Source: Bacteroidota bacterium (GTDB lineage: Bacteria; Bacteroidota; Bacteroidia; Flavobacteriales; Flavobacteriaceae). Taken from it: a stretch of 12,662 bases of DNA. Both the position numbers and the translations under genes were made by a program. The notes beneath the pieces are model-generated. The model worked only from the letters and a program-made list of their open reading frames with translations. It made no database searches and was not told the origin of the DNA. The stretch covers positions 1-12,662 of the forward strand of contig JAEWKB010000227.1 of assembly GCA_023386255.1 (NCBI GenBank). The letters are read 5' to 3'. Of the stretch, positions 6,613-12,662 are shown one piece after another (the first letter of the stretch is position 1; each line of letters starts with the position of its first letter).

Positions 6613-7200
6613 TTAGTTTCTTGCAAGCTTCGCCCTTGTCTTGCTTAAAAATTCTGCAGAAATGCCAAGGTAGGAAGCAATGTAATGCTGGGCTATGCGC
6701 TGCGGCAGGGAAGGGTACACTTCCAGGAACTCAAGGTACTTTTCCATGGCAGTCTTAGATATGGTATTGAAAAGCCGGTTCTGCGTCACCGCCAGATGAC
6801 GCTGCAGCAATATGCGGAAAGCACGCTCAAAACGGGGAGCACGTGCAAAGAGCTCTTCCTTGGCATCGGGGGTAAAGGACAGGAACTCGCTGTCTTCAAG
6901 GGTTTCTATAAAAAGCTTGCTTGGCTTTTCTTCATAAATACTGAAAGATATATCACTTACCCAGGCATCTTCAACAGCAAACTGGAGTATCACCTCAAAG
7001 CCATTAGGGTCTATGTAATACTTGCGTACACAGCCTTTAACCACAAAATCTTCAAAGTTGCATATTTCGCCTTCGTGCAGTAAAATGGTCTTCTTTGGTA
7101 CCTTTTTGTAAACGAGCAGCGAATTAAAGATCTCCAGTTCTTCGGGTGTGAAATCAACATAACGGCTTATGCTTTTATTGATCTGGCTGTACATATCCAT
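6613..7200 (-). CDS. Crp/Fnr-family transcriptional regulator
   Basis: The 195-residue protein has a cyclic-nucleotide-binding-like beta-roll at about 20-125 (for example ILLHEGEICNFEDFVVKGCV and GFEVILQFAVED) and a C-terminal helix-turn-helix at about 165-195 (RIAQHYIASYLGISAEFLSKTRAKL). Size and compact C-terminus match the short Crp/Fnr regulators common in Flavobacteria. The Arg-Glu pair that grips cAMP in E. coli CRP is not clearly present, so the ligand, if any, is unknown. There is no N-terminal Cys cluster as in FNR. Two ATGs are possible, at 7200 and 7194; the first is listed. It lies upstream of yceI on the same strand, but yceI has its own promoter. Regulation of yceI by it is possible but not shown. 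Confidence 0.85.
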   Translation of the reverse strand: MDMYSQINKSISRYVDFTPEELEIFNSLLVYKKVPKKTILLHEGEICNFEDFVVKGCVRKYYIDPNGFEVILQFAVEDAWVSDISFSIYEEKPSKLFIETLEDSEFLSFTPDAKEELFARAPRFERAFRILLQRHLAVTQNRLFNTISKTAMEKYLEFLEVYPSLPQRIAQHYIASYLGISAEFLSKTRAKLARN

Positions 7201-7216
7201 AGCTGGTGCTTTTTGC

Positions 7217-7246
7217 CAAATGTAAGGGATTCCTTAGAAAAACAAA
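7217..7246 (-). promoter_or_regulatory. Promoter of the Crp/Fnr gene
   Basis: On the minus strand TTTG (7246-7243), an 18-bp spacer and TACATTTG (7224-7217) precede the ATG at 7200, implying a leader of about 10 nt. The -33 element uses the first bases after the upstream terminator stem, so terminator and promoter are nested. Confidence 0.6.
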
Positions 7247-7263
7247 AGCGCCAAAAGGCGCTT
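7238..7263 (-). terminator. Intrinsic terminator after the VOC gene
   Basis: AAGCGCC (7246-7252), AAAA loop and GGCGCTT (7257-7263) form a perfect 7-bp stem. On the minus strand it is followed by TTGTTTTTC-type T-rich sequence. It starts 4 nt after the VOC stop codon (7268-7270) and ends the DUF4199-VOC transcript. Confidence 0.85.
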
Positions 7264-7267
7264 CTTG

Positions 7268-7633
7268 TTACTTACTTTCATCAGATGGTTCCCAAAGCTC
7301 AATTTTGTTACCTTCAGGGTCATAAACCCATGCAAATTTGCCTATTGCATCTTCCATGCGGTTTTCATCAATTTTTACACCGTCAGCCTTCATTATGTCC
7401 AGGAGCTCGTCGAGCCCTTCTACCCGGAAATTAACCATGAACTGCTGCTGCATGCTCCCAAAATATTCGGTAGTTTCCTTAAAAGGTGAAAAAACCGTTG
7501 GGCCTGCGTCCTGGCGCCACACATCTTTCCCCTGAAGGTAAGCTACGCCAAAATATTTATCATACCATGCCCCTAAAGCTTTACTGTCTTTTGCGCGGAA
7601 AAACAATCCGCCTATTCCTGTTACTCTTGCCAT
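7268..7633 (-). CDS. VOC (glyoxalase/bleomycin-resistance fold) family protein
   Basis: With the start at 7633 the protein has 121 residues, normal for a single-chain VOC protein. It shows two beta-alpha-beta-beta-beta repeats: GIGGLFFRAKDSKALGAWYD near the start, and QFMVNFRVEGLDELLDIM then FAWVYDPEGNKIELWEP near the end, where E112 is the typical metal-ligand Glu. The usual His or Glu in the first strand is not evident, so metal binding is uncertain and the reaction cannot be assigned. The frame is open further upstream to an ATG at 7729, but those codons overlap the DUF4199 gene out of frame and lack VOC character. The chosen ATG overlaps the DUF4199 stop as TAATG, indicating translational coupling. 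Confidence 0.85.
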   Translation of the reverse strand: MARVTGIGGLFFRAKDSKALGAWYDKYFGVAYLQGKDVWRQDAGPTVFSPFKETTEYFGSMQQQFMVNFRVEGLDELLDIMKADGVKIDENRMEDAIGKFAWVYDPEGNKIELWEPSDESK

Positions 7634-8160
7634 TATATTGCCTGATTTAATTGTGGTTTCTTTTTTAGTATGGCTGCGGCCAACAGCGAAAATAACAGGC
7701 CGATAGGAAGTATTTCTATGTACGTCCACAAAATCACCATTACAGGATTTTTATATGTTTCCTTAAACGATTCCATCTCGGCTGTTGCAGCAGCAATCTC
7801 TGCCTGGCTTGCACCACTTGCCCGCATCTGTTCCAGCGAATAAGCAGCATATTTATCCGCAAAGTCCGGTATAAAATTATAATAAGTAATCAGCCATGTG
7901 ATAACATATACTGTTGAAGCTATAAGCGACATATAAAGGCCGATTTGGAATGCTTTGCCAAACGATAGGGTGCCGCCGTTCTGTTTATCTCTGTATGTTT
8001 TAACGGCTACAAATATTAGTGAGAAAGCAACGATCATGCTGGCAAAGCCATAGATCATGCCATTTTCAAAATTTTCGCCTCCTGTTATATGCATTGCAAG
8101 AAAGCCAAGGATACTGATGAAGCCGGAAATTAAACCAAATTTTAGTACTGTGTTTTTCAT
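7633..8160 (-). CDS. DUF4199-family membrane protein
   Basis: The 175-residue protein has four membrane segments near 5-25, 36-55, 71-93 and 138-166. A hydrophilic helical stretch between the third and fourth (about 95-135) is rich in Ala, Glu and Met (LEQMRASGASQAEIAAATAE). The pattern, including the YGFASMIVAFSLIFVAVKTYRD segment and the GGTLSFGKAFQIGLYMSLIAS segment, fits the DUF4199 family of Bacteroidota, whose function is unknown. It is the first gene of a two-gene unit with the VOC protein. A membrane-bound LuxR-type regulator is encoded 113 bp upstream on the same strand, and the gap carries several palindromes, so regulation by that protein is plausible. Confidence 0.8.
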   Translation of the reverse strand: MKNTVLKFGLISGFISILGFLAMHITGGENFENGMIYGFASMIVAFSLIFVAVKTYRDKQNGGTLSFGKAFQIGLYMSLIASTVYVITWLITYYNFIPDFADKYAAYSLEQMRASGASQAEIAAATAEMESFKETYKNPVMVILWTYIEILPIGLLFSLLAAAILKKKPQLNQAI

Positions 8161-8184
8161 TTCTTATATTTTTAGATTATGCTG

Positions 8185-8192
8185 CAAAGTTG
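8185..8192 (-). promoter_or_regulatory. Possible -7 element for DUF4199-VOC
   Basis: The minus strand reads CAACTTTG, one mismatch from TAnnTTTG, 24 nt before the ATG at 8160. No TTG is placed at -33; the palindrome at 8215-8230 sits there instead, which would suit an activator-dependent promoter. The 11-mer CTGCAAAGTTG at 8182-8192 also occurs at 6562-6572 upstream of yceI. Confidence 0.3.
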
Positions 8193-8198
8193 GCTTTA

Positions 8199-8257
8199 CG
8201 GTGCATACCGGGCCTCATACTTTAGTATGATTTTAGGCTGAAGCCGCACAATAGTGC
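8199..8257. repeat. Cluster of four short palindromes upstream of DUF4199
   Basis: Within 59 bp lie CGGT-gcat-ACCG (8199-8210), TCATAC-ttta-GTATGA (8215-8230), GGCT-ga-AGCC (8236-8245) and GCAC-aata-GTGC (8246-8257). GCC and GGC at 8212-8214 and 8236-8238 can extend the second. The second is the longest and the best operator candidate, about 25 bp upstream of the possible -7 element. None has a T-run that would make it a clear terminator of the regulator gene. Confidence 0.5.
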
Positions 8258-8273
8258 TTTTGGGTGAGCATCA

Positions 8274-8741
8274 TTACGGTATCAGGTTCAGTCTCTTAGC
8301 GGTTTCTACGGCCTGTGTGCGTCTTTTTACCTCCAGTTTTTCAAATAATTTTGATGAATGAGTCTTAACTGTATTGAGTGACACAAACAGCCGTTCCGCA
8401 ATTTCGGCATTACTTAATCCTTCTGCCATAAGCTGCAGTACTTCCAGCTCACGTTTGCTAATTGCCAGCCTCTCCAGTTCAGCTTCGTTAACCACGAACT
8501 TTTTTTCCGGAGCTATGTAAACTTCCTTCTCTACAATTACCATTTCCTTTTTTGGCTTTGCCAGCTTTAAAGCCAGCCATACCCCTAATCCTGTAAATAA
8601 AAGGGCAATTGCGCCAATGTAAAGCTCCAGCTTGTAATCAATAATTACAAATTGAAACTCCAGCCACCGCAATGCAAAAAGCAGCAGTGCAAGTGCGGAA
8701 CCGTATAGTACGATCCTTTTATTTTCAGGAGACAGGCGCAT
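8274..8741 (-). CDS. Membrane-anchored LuxR/GerE-type transcriptional regulator
   Basis: The 155-residue protein starts with two hydrophobic helices (about 9-26 and 40-60) joined by a short loop, then a charged linker (62-93) and a complete LuxR C-terminal helix-turn-helix at 94-152: ISKRELEVLQLMAEGLSN, AEIAERLFVSLNTVKTH, SSKLFEKLEVKRRTQAVE. No receiver or autoinducer domain is present. Two helices put both ends in the cytoplasm, so the DNA-binding domain would act from the membrane. It follows the permease-thioredoxin gene by 15 bp and is probably co-transcribed with it; a TTG-17-TATCTTTG match also lies just before its ATG. It may regulate its own operon or the DUF4199 genes; targets are inferred only from position. 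Confidence 0.88.
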   Translation of the reverse strand: MRLSPENKRIVLYGSALALLLFALRWLEFQFVIIDYKLELYIGAIALLFTGLGVWLALKLAKPKKEMVIVEKEVYIAPEKKFVVNEAELERLAISKRELEVLQLMAEGLSNAEIAERLFVSLNTVKTHSSKLFEKLEVKRRTQAVETAKRLNLIP

Positions 8742-8745
8742 AGGT

Positions 8746-8773
8746 CAAAGATAGGACTATTTTTCCTCAGCAA
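8746..8773 (-). promoter_or_regulatory. Candidate internal promoter for the LuxR-type regulator
   Basis: On the minus strand TTG (8773-8771), a 17-bp spacer and TATCTTTG (8753-8746) match the Bacteroidota promoter. The -7 element ends only 4 nt before the ATG at 8741, so the transcript would be nearly leaderless. The elements straddle the stop codon of the upstream gene. Confidence 0.4.
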
Positions 8774-10967
8774 GCCCTAAAGCCTCCCGCAGCAGTTTTT
8801 CAAAAACTTTGTCTGAAGGGAAAGGCATTTCAGAATTTACAAAGTTGCCCTGGGGGTCTATTAATATAAAGCGTGGTATCGATTCAATGTTATACTCCTT
8901 AATAAATCTATCAGCATTAGCAGCATGCAGCTGAAGTACCGATTTTGGCTTTGCCTTTGCTTCCACATACCAGTTATCAATACGCTGATCGGTGCTCAAT
9001 GCTATAAAATGTATAGGCTGGTCTTTATACTTCACCGCAAATTTTTCAAAGTATGGCGACTGAACCCTACAGGGACCGCACCAGGTAGCCCATACATCAA
9101 TGGCTACATATTTACCTTTAAGCTCTGCCAGGTTAAACGGCTTATTGTCAATGGTCGTGGCATTAAATAATGGTGCCGGATTGCCTTTATCAAGGTTAGC
9201 CAGTAGCCTGTTGTAGTTGCTGATAAGCCTGGCAAACTTGCGGTTGCTGAACTCATTGCCATACGTTGCCAGCAGCTTGTCTCTTTCCTGCGATGTTGAT
9301 GCCTCATTAAGATTCTTGTTCAGCTGCCAGTAGAGCATCTTATCCTTAAAGCCTCCCGAAGGGAGTTTGGCTATGGCTTGGATAGACTTGGTATTTTCAT
9401 CAATATCCTCTTTATTGCTCGCTATAAGGGTAGATTTAAGATAATCAAAGTAGGCGCTTTGGGTAAGCAGTGCCTCATCATTAAGCGGAACTGTTTTTTT
9501 CATTTCCTTAATGTCGGCTGTTTCCACATTTTTTTCTCCGGGGAACATGGCGGCACGTTTTTTAAGGAACGTGTTCCAATAGTTTAGGTACTGTATAGTT
9601 ATAAGCATTTTGTTTTTCTGCAGGAAATCATCTTTAGGGACATAGTTATCAACGGTCCTGAACTTGTCCGACTCACTTACGGCCTCCCGCCATTCGTCTG
9701 CAAGCTGCTCAATAAAATAATCAGGTGTATCTATAAACATATTGTCTTCCAGGTAATAGCCTACGGTACTCCAGCTGTTACCTGCCTCACCCTGGTATTT
9801 GTTTTCGGCAAGGCGTGTGCCGGTAACCTCTGCCTTAGTTTCATTCTTAGCTATTTTAAGGTCAATGTAAACGCTGTCCTTAGTGCCAAAGAAAGCCGAT
9901 TGTTTCATGCCTGAGTCGAACAGGAGCTCATATCTTGCAAAAGGTATGTCCTGCTTAATGGTGTAATTGAATTTGCCGTTGGTAACGGGAACAACCGCAA
10001 TGGTATCATGAACAAAATCGTCGGTTATATACAACGTGCGGGGCAGGTTTTTACCTTCAATGCTGCCGCTCACTACGGTTTCGCTGTAGTTAAGCATTTT
10101 GTTGGGCTGCAGTATCCAGGCCATAAGAGCTATAGATACTACAAGTACTGCCGCCAGCTTTACGAAACGCATTGGCTTGCTAAAGAACGCCCTCCTGAGG
10201 TTTTTGTGCATGTACCACTTATACCCGATGTACAGGAGCAGGAATGCCCCTATTGCACTTAACACTTCAGAATAGGTAGCCCAGTAGCCAAGGTCGCTGC
10301 CCTGGGGGTAAGCTGCTATTTTACGCAAGATTTCAAAGGGCGACCATGCCGGTACGATTTTAAATGCCAACAGGAAAATGTTGAGCAGCAGCCCGAAGAA
10401 ACCGATTACTATAGACCAGATAAAGCTTGGCAGCAGCACCGCGATGAGGTACTGGAACGCGCTAAGCATAAGACCCCCAAGGAAGAGGCGTAATATACTT
10501 GTAGCAACAAAACCAAAGTCGAATCCGAAACTTGCTTCTTTGGGCACATCAATGAAAAAGCTTGCTATATACCCGAAGAGGAAACTGCCCACTACAAGGG
10601 AAAGGATTGCAATAAGGTTTGTTATCAGTATAAGCGTAAATTTTGAAAAATAGATGGAGAACTTGGTTATGGGCTGTATTTCCATAAGCTGCCAGCCGCC
10701 GTTGCGGTGGTCCATCTGTGCAAAGCGGCTCACTGTAATGATTATGAGCAGCGGGAAGAAAAAGCCGGCAAAAGGCTCCAGCGACCCTTCCATGTATTTT
10801 GTAAAGTAATTATAGGCCAGCACACCATCTTTCGGTTTTTGGTCATATAGAACAGCAATTATCCCAATAAGTGGCGATAATGCGCCCAGTATAACTGCCA
10901 GCAGGTATATACCTGTACCTTTCTTCTTTATGTTCTCTGCCTTTAAGGCTGTAGCGAAATTTTGCAT
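8757..10967 (-). CDS. ABC-2 permease fused to a periplasmic TlpA-like thioredoxin domain
   Basis: The 736-residue protein joins two proteins that are normally separate. Residues 1-260 form an ABC-2 permease of the bacitracin/lantibiotic type, with six membrane segments near 20-41, 67-82, 108-138, 152-180, 183-203 and 235-250 and a NGGWQLMEIQPITKFSIYFS segment like the 'W..L...P.S+..IY..K' of LanE/LanG/BcrB permeases. A seventh segment (268-286) leads outside. Residues 293-380 look like the beta-rich DUF4369 N-terminal domain of Bacteroidota TlpA proteins; a helical part follows, then a thioredoxin fold at about 594-730 with WATWCGPC (C630, C633) and the cis-Pro motif ESIPRF (P698). Seven helices place the thioredoxin in the periplasm. 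It follows the ATPase by 22 bp. The frame is continuous, with no sign of a frameshift. Confidence 0.88.
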   Translation of the reverse strand: MQNFATALKAENIKKKGTGIYLLAVILGALSPLIGIIAVLYDQKPKDGVLAYNYFTKYMEGSLEPFAGFFFPLLIIITVSRFAQMDHRNGGWQLMEIQPITKFSIYFSKFTLILITNLIAILSLVVGSFLFGYIASFFIDVPKEASFGFDFGFVATSILRLFLGGLMLSAFQYLIAVLLPSFIWSIVIGFFGLLLNIFLLAFKIVPAWSPFEILRKIAAYPQGSDLGYWATYSEVLSAIGAFLLLYIGYKWYMHKNLRRAFFSKPMRFVKLAAVLVVSIALMAWILQPNKMLNYSETVVSGSIEGKNLPRTLYITDDFVHDTIAVVPVTNGKFNYTIKQDIPFARYELLFDSGMKQSAFFGTKDSVYIDLKIAKNETKAEVTGTRLAENKYQGEAGNSWSTVGYYLEDNMFIDTPDYFIEQLADEWREAVSESDKFRTVDNYVPKDDFLQKNKMLITIQYLNYWNTFLKKRAAMFPGEKNVETADIKEMKKTVPLNDEALLTQSAYFDYLKSTLIASNKEDIDENTKSIQAIAKLPSGGFKDKMLYWQLNKNLNEASTSQERDKLLATYGNEFSNRKFARLISNYNRLLANLDKGNPAPLFNATTIDNKPFNLAELKGKYVAIDVWATWCGPCRVQSPYFEKFAVKYKDQPIHFIALSTDQRIDNWYVEAKAKPKSVLQLHAANADRFIKEYNIESIPRFILIDPQGNFVNSEMPFPSDKVFEKLLREALGLAEEK

Positions 10968-10989
10968 AATGTAATTGTGTTGGTAAAGG

Positions 10990-11901
10990 TTATCGTTGAT
11001 TTACAAGCGACATAAACCATTCTTCAAGGCCGTCAAGGATCTTAATTTCATAAATGTCAGCACCACTATTTATAAGGCTTCGTGAGAAAGCAGGTATTGC
11101 CTCCCTGTCGAGCAGTTCCAGTGTAAGCTGGTTATCATTTTCCAGTATGGCGGCAGGATGATCAACTAACATACCGGCGTGCCATTTTGCCGCTTCCCTA
11201 AGCGTTATTTGTAGCTTGCATGCACCCGACTGCCTACCCAGTTCTTCAATTGTGCCTTCAAACCGCAGTTTGCCATGGCTTATAATGCCAACGTGGGTGC
11301 ACATCCTTTCTATTTCTGACAAAAGATGGCTCGATACAAATATGGTAGTGCCTCTCTCTTTATTAAGCCTTACCAGGAGCCGGCGCATGTCGCGCATACC
11401 ATTCGGGTCAAGCCCGTTCACCGGTTCGTCAAGCAACAGTAGTTCCGGTTCGCTCAGCAGCGCCATACCTATAGCCAGCCTTTGCTTCATACCAAGTGAG
11501 TATTGTTTTGCCTTGCGCTTTGCATCGCGCTGCAGGTCTACCAGTTCCAATATCTCCGGTATTTTGCTCTCGGAAACGTTACGCAACTTTGCTATGTACC
11601 GCAGGTTATCATACCCGCTAAGATGCAGGTACAGTGCCGGGCTTTCAACCAGTGCGCCAATATTATCAAAAACCTGCGGCAGCTGTTCCTGCAATGGCTT
11701 ACCGAAAATTTTTATAGAATTGTCCTGTTCAGGCAGTATTCCTGTAAGCAGCCTCATGGTCGTAGATTTCCCCGCACCGTTAGGCCCCAGGAAGCCGTAA
11801 ATAGAGCCTTTGGGTATATTTAGCGAAACATCATCAAGCACTTTCCTGTGTTTTGAGTAGCGGAAAGTAAGCCCTGTGGTCTGGATAGAATATTCAGCCA
11901 T
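10990..11901 (-). CDS. ABC transporter ATPase, BcrA/LanF-like
   Basis: The 303-residue protein has Walker A GPNGAGKST (39-47), signature SLGMKQR (135-141), Walker B LLLLDEP with D158 and E159, a D-loop GLDP and the H-loop His192 (SSHLLSE). At the Q-loop position it reads NIGALVESP with Glu86 instead of Gln; this E-loop is known from ATPases of bacitracin and lantibiotic self-protection transporters (BcrA, LanF). About 80 residues follow the H-loop as a C-terminal extension. It should power the permease-thioredoxin protein encoded 22 bp downstream. Only one permease gene is present, so the transporter is probably a permease homodimer with two ATPases. The natural substrate is not evident; a peptide or other membrane-active compound is the family-based guess. 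Confidence 0.93.
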   Translation of the reverse strand: MAEYSIQTTGLTFRYSKHRKVLDDVSLNIPKGSIYGFLGPNGAGKSTTMRLLTGILPEQDNSIKIFGKPLQEQLPQVFDNIGALVESPALYLHLSGYDNLRYIAKLRNVSESKIPEILELVDLQRDAKRKAKQYSLGMKQRLAIGMALLSEPELLLLDEPVNGLDPNGMRDMRRLLVRLNKERGTTIFVSSHLLSEIERMCTHVGIISHGKLRFEGTIEELGRQSGACKLQITLREAAKWHAGMLVDHPAAILENDNQLTLELLDREAIPAFSRSLINSGADIYEIKILDGLEEWFMSLVNQR

Positions 11902-11926
11902 TGTTGTGTTTTAGTTGGTTAGGTTG

Positions 11927-11958
11927 CTAATATAGGAAATTACCATCATACTTTGCAA
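11927..11958 (-). promoter_or_regulatory. Possible promoter of the ABC-thioredoxin-LuxR operon
   Basis: On the minus strand TTG (11958-11956), a 21-bp spacer and TATATTAG (11934-11927, one mismatch from TAnnTTTG) precede the ATPase ATG at 11901. The -33 bases directly abut the yaaA -33 element on the other strand. TCATACTTT (11946-11954) between the two elements repeats a half-site of the palindrome at 8215-8230. Confidence 0.35.
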
Positions 11959-11982
11959 CGCCGTTTTTCTGTTGTATTTTTG
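11952..11982 (+). promoter_or_regulatory. yaaA promoter
   Basis: TTTG (11952-11955), a 19-bp spacer and TATTTTTG (11975-11982) fit the Bacteroidota consensus exactly. The transcript would begin about 10 nt before the ATG at 11999. Confidence 0.75.
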
Positions 11983-11998
11983 ATGTAAATATCATTAC

Positions 11999-12662
11999 AT
12001 GAAAATTGTTATATCGCCTGCCAAGACCCTTGATTTTGATCGTAAGCTCCCGGTACGTAAAAACTCTCAGCCTGCTTTTTTAGATAAGGCTGAAGTGGTG
12101 CATGAAAGTTTAAAAGGAAAATCGCCTGCCGAACTCCGTGAACTTATGGACATAAGCGACAAGCTGGCCGACCTGAACTGGCAACGTAACCAGGAATGGG
12201 CTACGCCTTTTACCAACAAAAACGCACGCCCTGCCGTTTATGCTTTTAACGGCGAAGTGTATTGGGGGCTAGATGCCTACACCATACCCACTGCTAAAGT
12301 GAACAAGCTGCAGGATACATTGAGGATACTTTCGGGCCTATATGGATTGCTGAAGCCGCTTGACCTGATACAGCCGTACCGACTGGAAATGGGGACGCAG
12401 TTACAGGTAGGGGAGAACAGGAACCTGTATGAGTTTTGGAAAGAAACAGTTACTAATGCGCTTAATGCCGAATTAGAGGAGGGGGATTTGTTCATCAACC
12501 TGGCCAGTAAAGAGTATTTTGATGCCATAGATGTAAAAGCGCTTAAAGTGCCTGTTATAACACCTGAGTTTAAAGATTACAGCAAGGAAGGCGAGCTGCG
12601 CATGGTGAGCTTTTTTGCCAAGAAGGCGAGGGGCATGATGGTACGATACATCATAGACAAGA
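11999..12662 (+). CDS. yaaA: YaaA (DUF328) peroxide-stress protein, 3' end cut by window
   Basis: The frame opens with ATG at 11999 and runs off the right edge after 221 codons; family members are about 250-260 residues, so roughly 30 are missing. It shows YaaA features in order: [13 protein letters not shown] at the start, [16 protein letters not shown] near residue 78, [20 protein letters not shown] near 110-128, [10 protein letters not shown] near 165-174 and [14 protein letters not shown] close to the edge. In E. coli YaaA lowers free intracellular iron and so protects DNA and proteins during hydrogen peroxide stress; it is an OxyR target there. No OxyR-like site is recognised here. It diverges from the ABC-thioredoxin operon across a 97-bp gap, which puts two potentially redox-related units back to back. 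Confidence 0.93.
   Translation, partial: MKIVISPAKTLDFDRKLPVRKNSQPAFLDKAEVVHESLKGKSPAELRELMDISDKLADLNWQRNQEWATPFTNKNARPAVYAFNGEVYWGLDAYTIPTAKVNKLQDTLRILSGLYGLLKPLDLIQPYRLEMGTQLQVGENRNLYEFWKETVTNALNAELEEGDLFINLASKEYFDAIDVKALKVPVITPEFKDYSKEGELRMVSFFAKKARGMMVRYIIDK

Noticed and set aside
7634..7729. Longer VOC start at 7729 giving a 153-residue protein
   Set aside because: The extension overlaps DUF4199 in another frame and has no VOC character; the ATG at 7633 overlaps the DUF4199 stop as TAATG.
8199..8257. Riboswitch or small RNA upstream of DUF4199
   Set aside because: The hairpins are short (4-6 bp), no known aptamer consensus is recognised and no terminator follows; operator sites are the simpler reading.
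8757..10967. Frameshift or misassembly creating the permease-thioredoxin fusion
   Set aside because: One frame runs through both parts with normal codon use and a sensible seven-helix topology; there is no stop, repeat or homopolymer at the junction. It still deserves confirmation in relatives.
11216..11800. 194-codon open frame on the + strand
   Set aside because: It lies wholly antisense to the ABC ATPase, whose motifs are all intact, and its Ser/Arg-rich translation resembles no protein family.

Overview
The window looks like chromosomal DNA from a Bacteroidota member, most likely Flavobacteriaceae (Flavobacterium-like). The reasons are several promoters of the Bacteroidota form (TTTG or TTG, about 17-21 bp, then TAnnTTTG), moderately AT-rich sequence, dense short-gap operons, and a gene set typical of that group (M14 peptidase with signal peptide, DUF4199, TlpA-type thioredoxins, short Crp/Fnr proteins). 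The species cannot be named from the sequence alone. No prophage, transposase, rRNA, tRNA or CRISPR array is visible, and no gene-free stretch exceeds 300 bp.

Layout. 1-138 (+): end of a probable NUDIX hydrolase, overlapping tail to tail with a leftward operon at 4088-125: ddl (D-Ala-D-Ala ligase), coaD (phosphopantetheine adenylyltransferase), a secreted M14 metallopeptidase and an M50-like membrane protein with HEASH. A composite intergenic repeat fills the ddl-coaD gap. Divergent from ddl are a membrane-anchored two-PASTA protein and an RluD-type pseudouridine synthase (4194-5878, +). Next come leftward genes: yceI (5939-6469), whose promoter carries two palindromic operator-like boxes; a Crp/Fnr-type regulator (6613-7200); and a DUF4199 membrane protein coupled to a VOC/glyoxalase-fold protein through a TAATG overlap (8160-7268).

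The most unusual part is 11901-8274 (-): a BcrA/LanF-like ABC ATPase with a Glu in the Q-loop position, then a 736-residue protein joining an ABC-2 permease to a periplasmic TlpA-like thioredoxin with a CGPC active site, then a small transcription factor with two membrane helices and a LuxR/GerE DNA-binding domain. Divergent from this operon is yaaA (11999 to window end, +), cut by the window edge.

How the genes may fit together. ddl and the PASTA protein share a divergent promoter region and both point to peptidoglycan. The ABC/thioredoxin/LuxR cluster reads as an envelope module in which an ATPase drives a permease carrying a thiol-disulfide domain outside the membrane, while a membrane-tethered regulator could report on membrane state. 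The last point is inference; no substrate can be read from the sequence.
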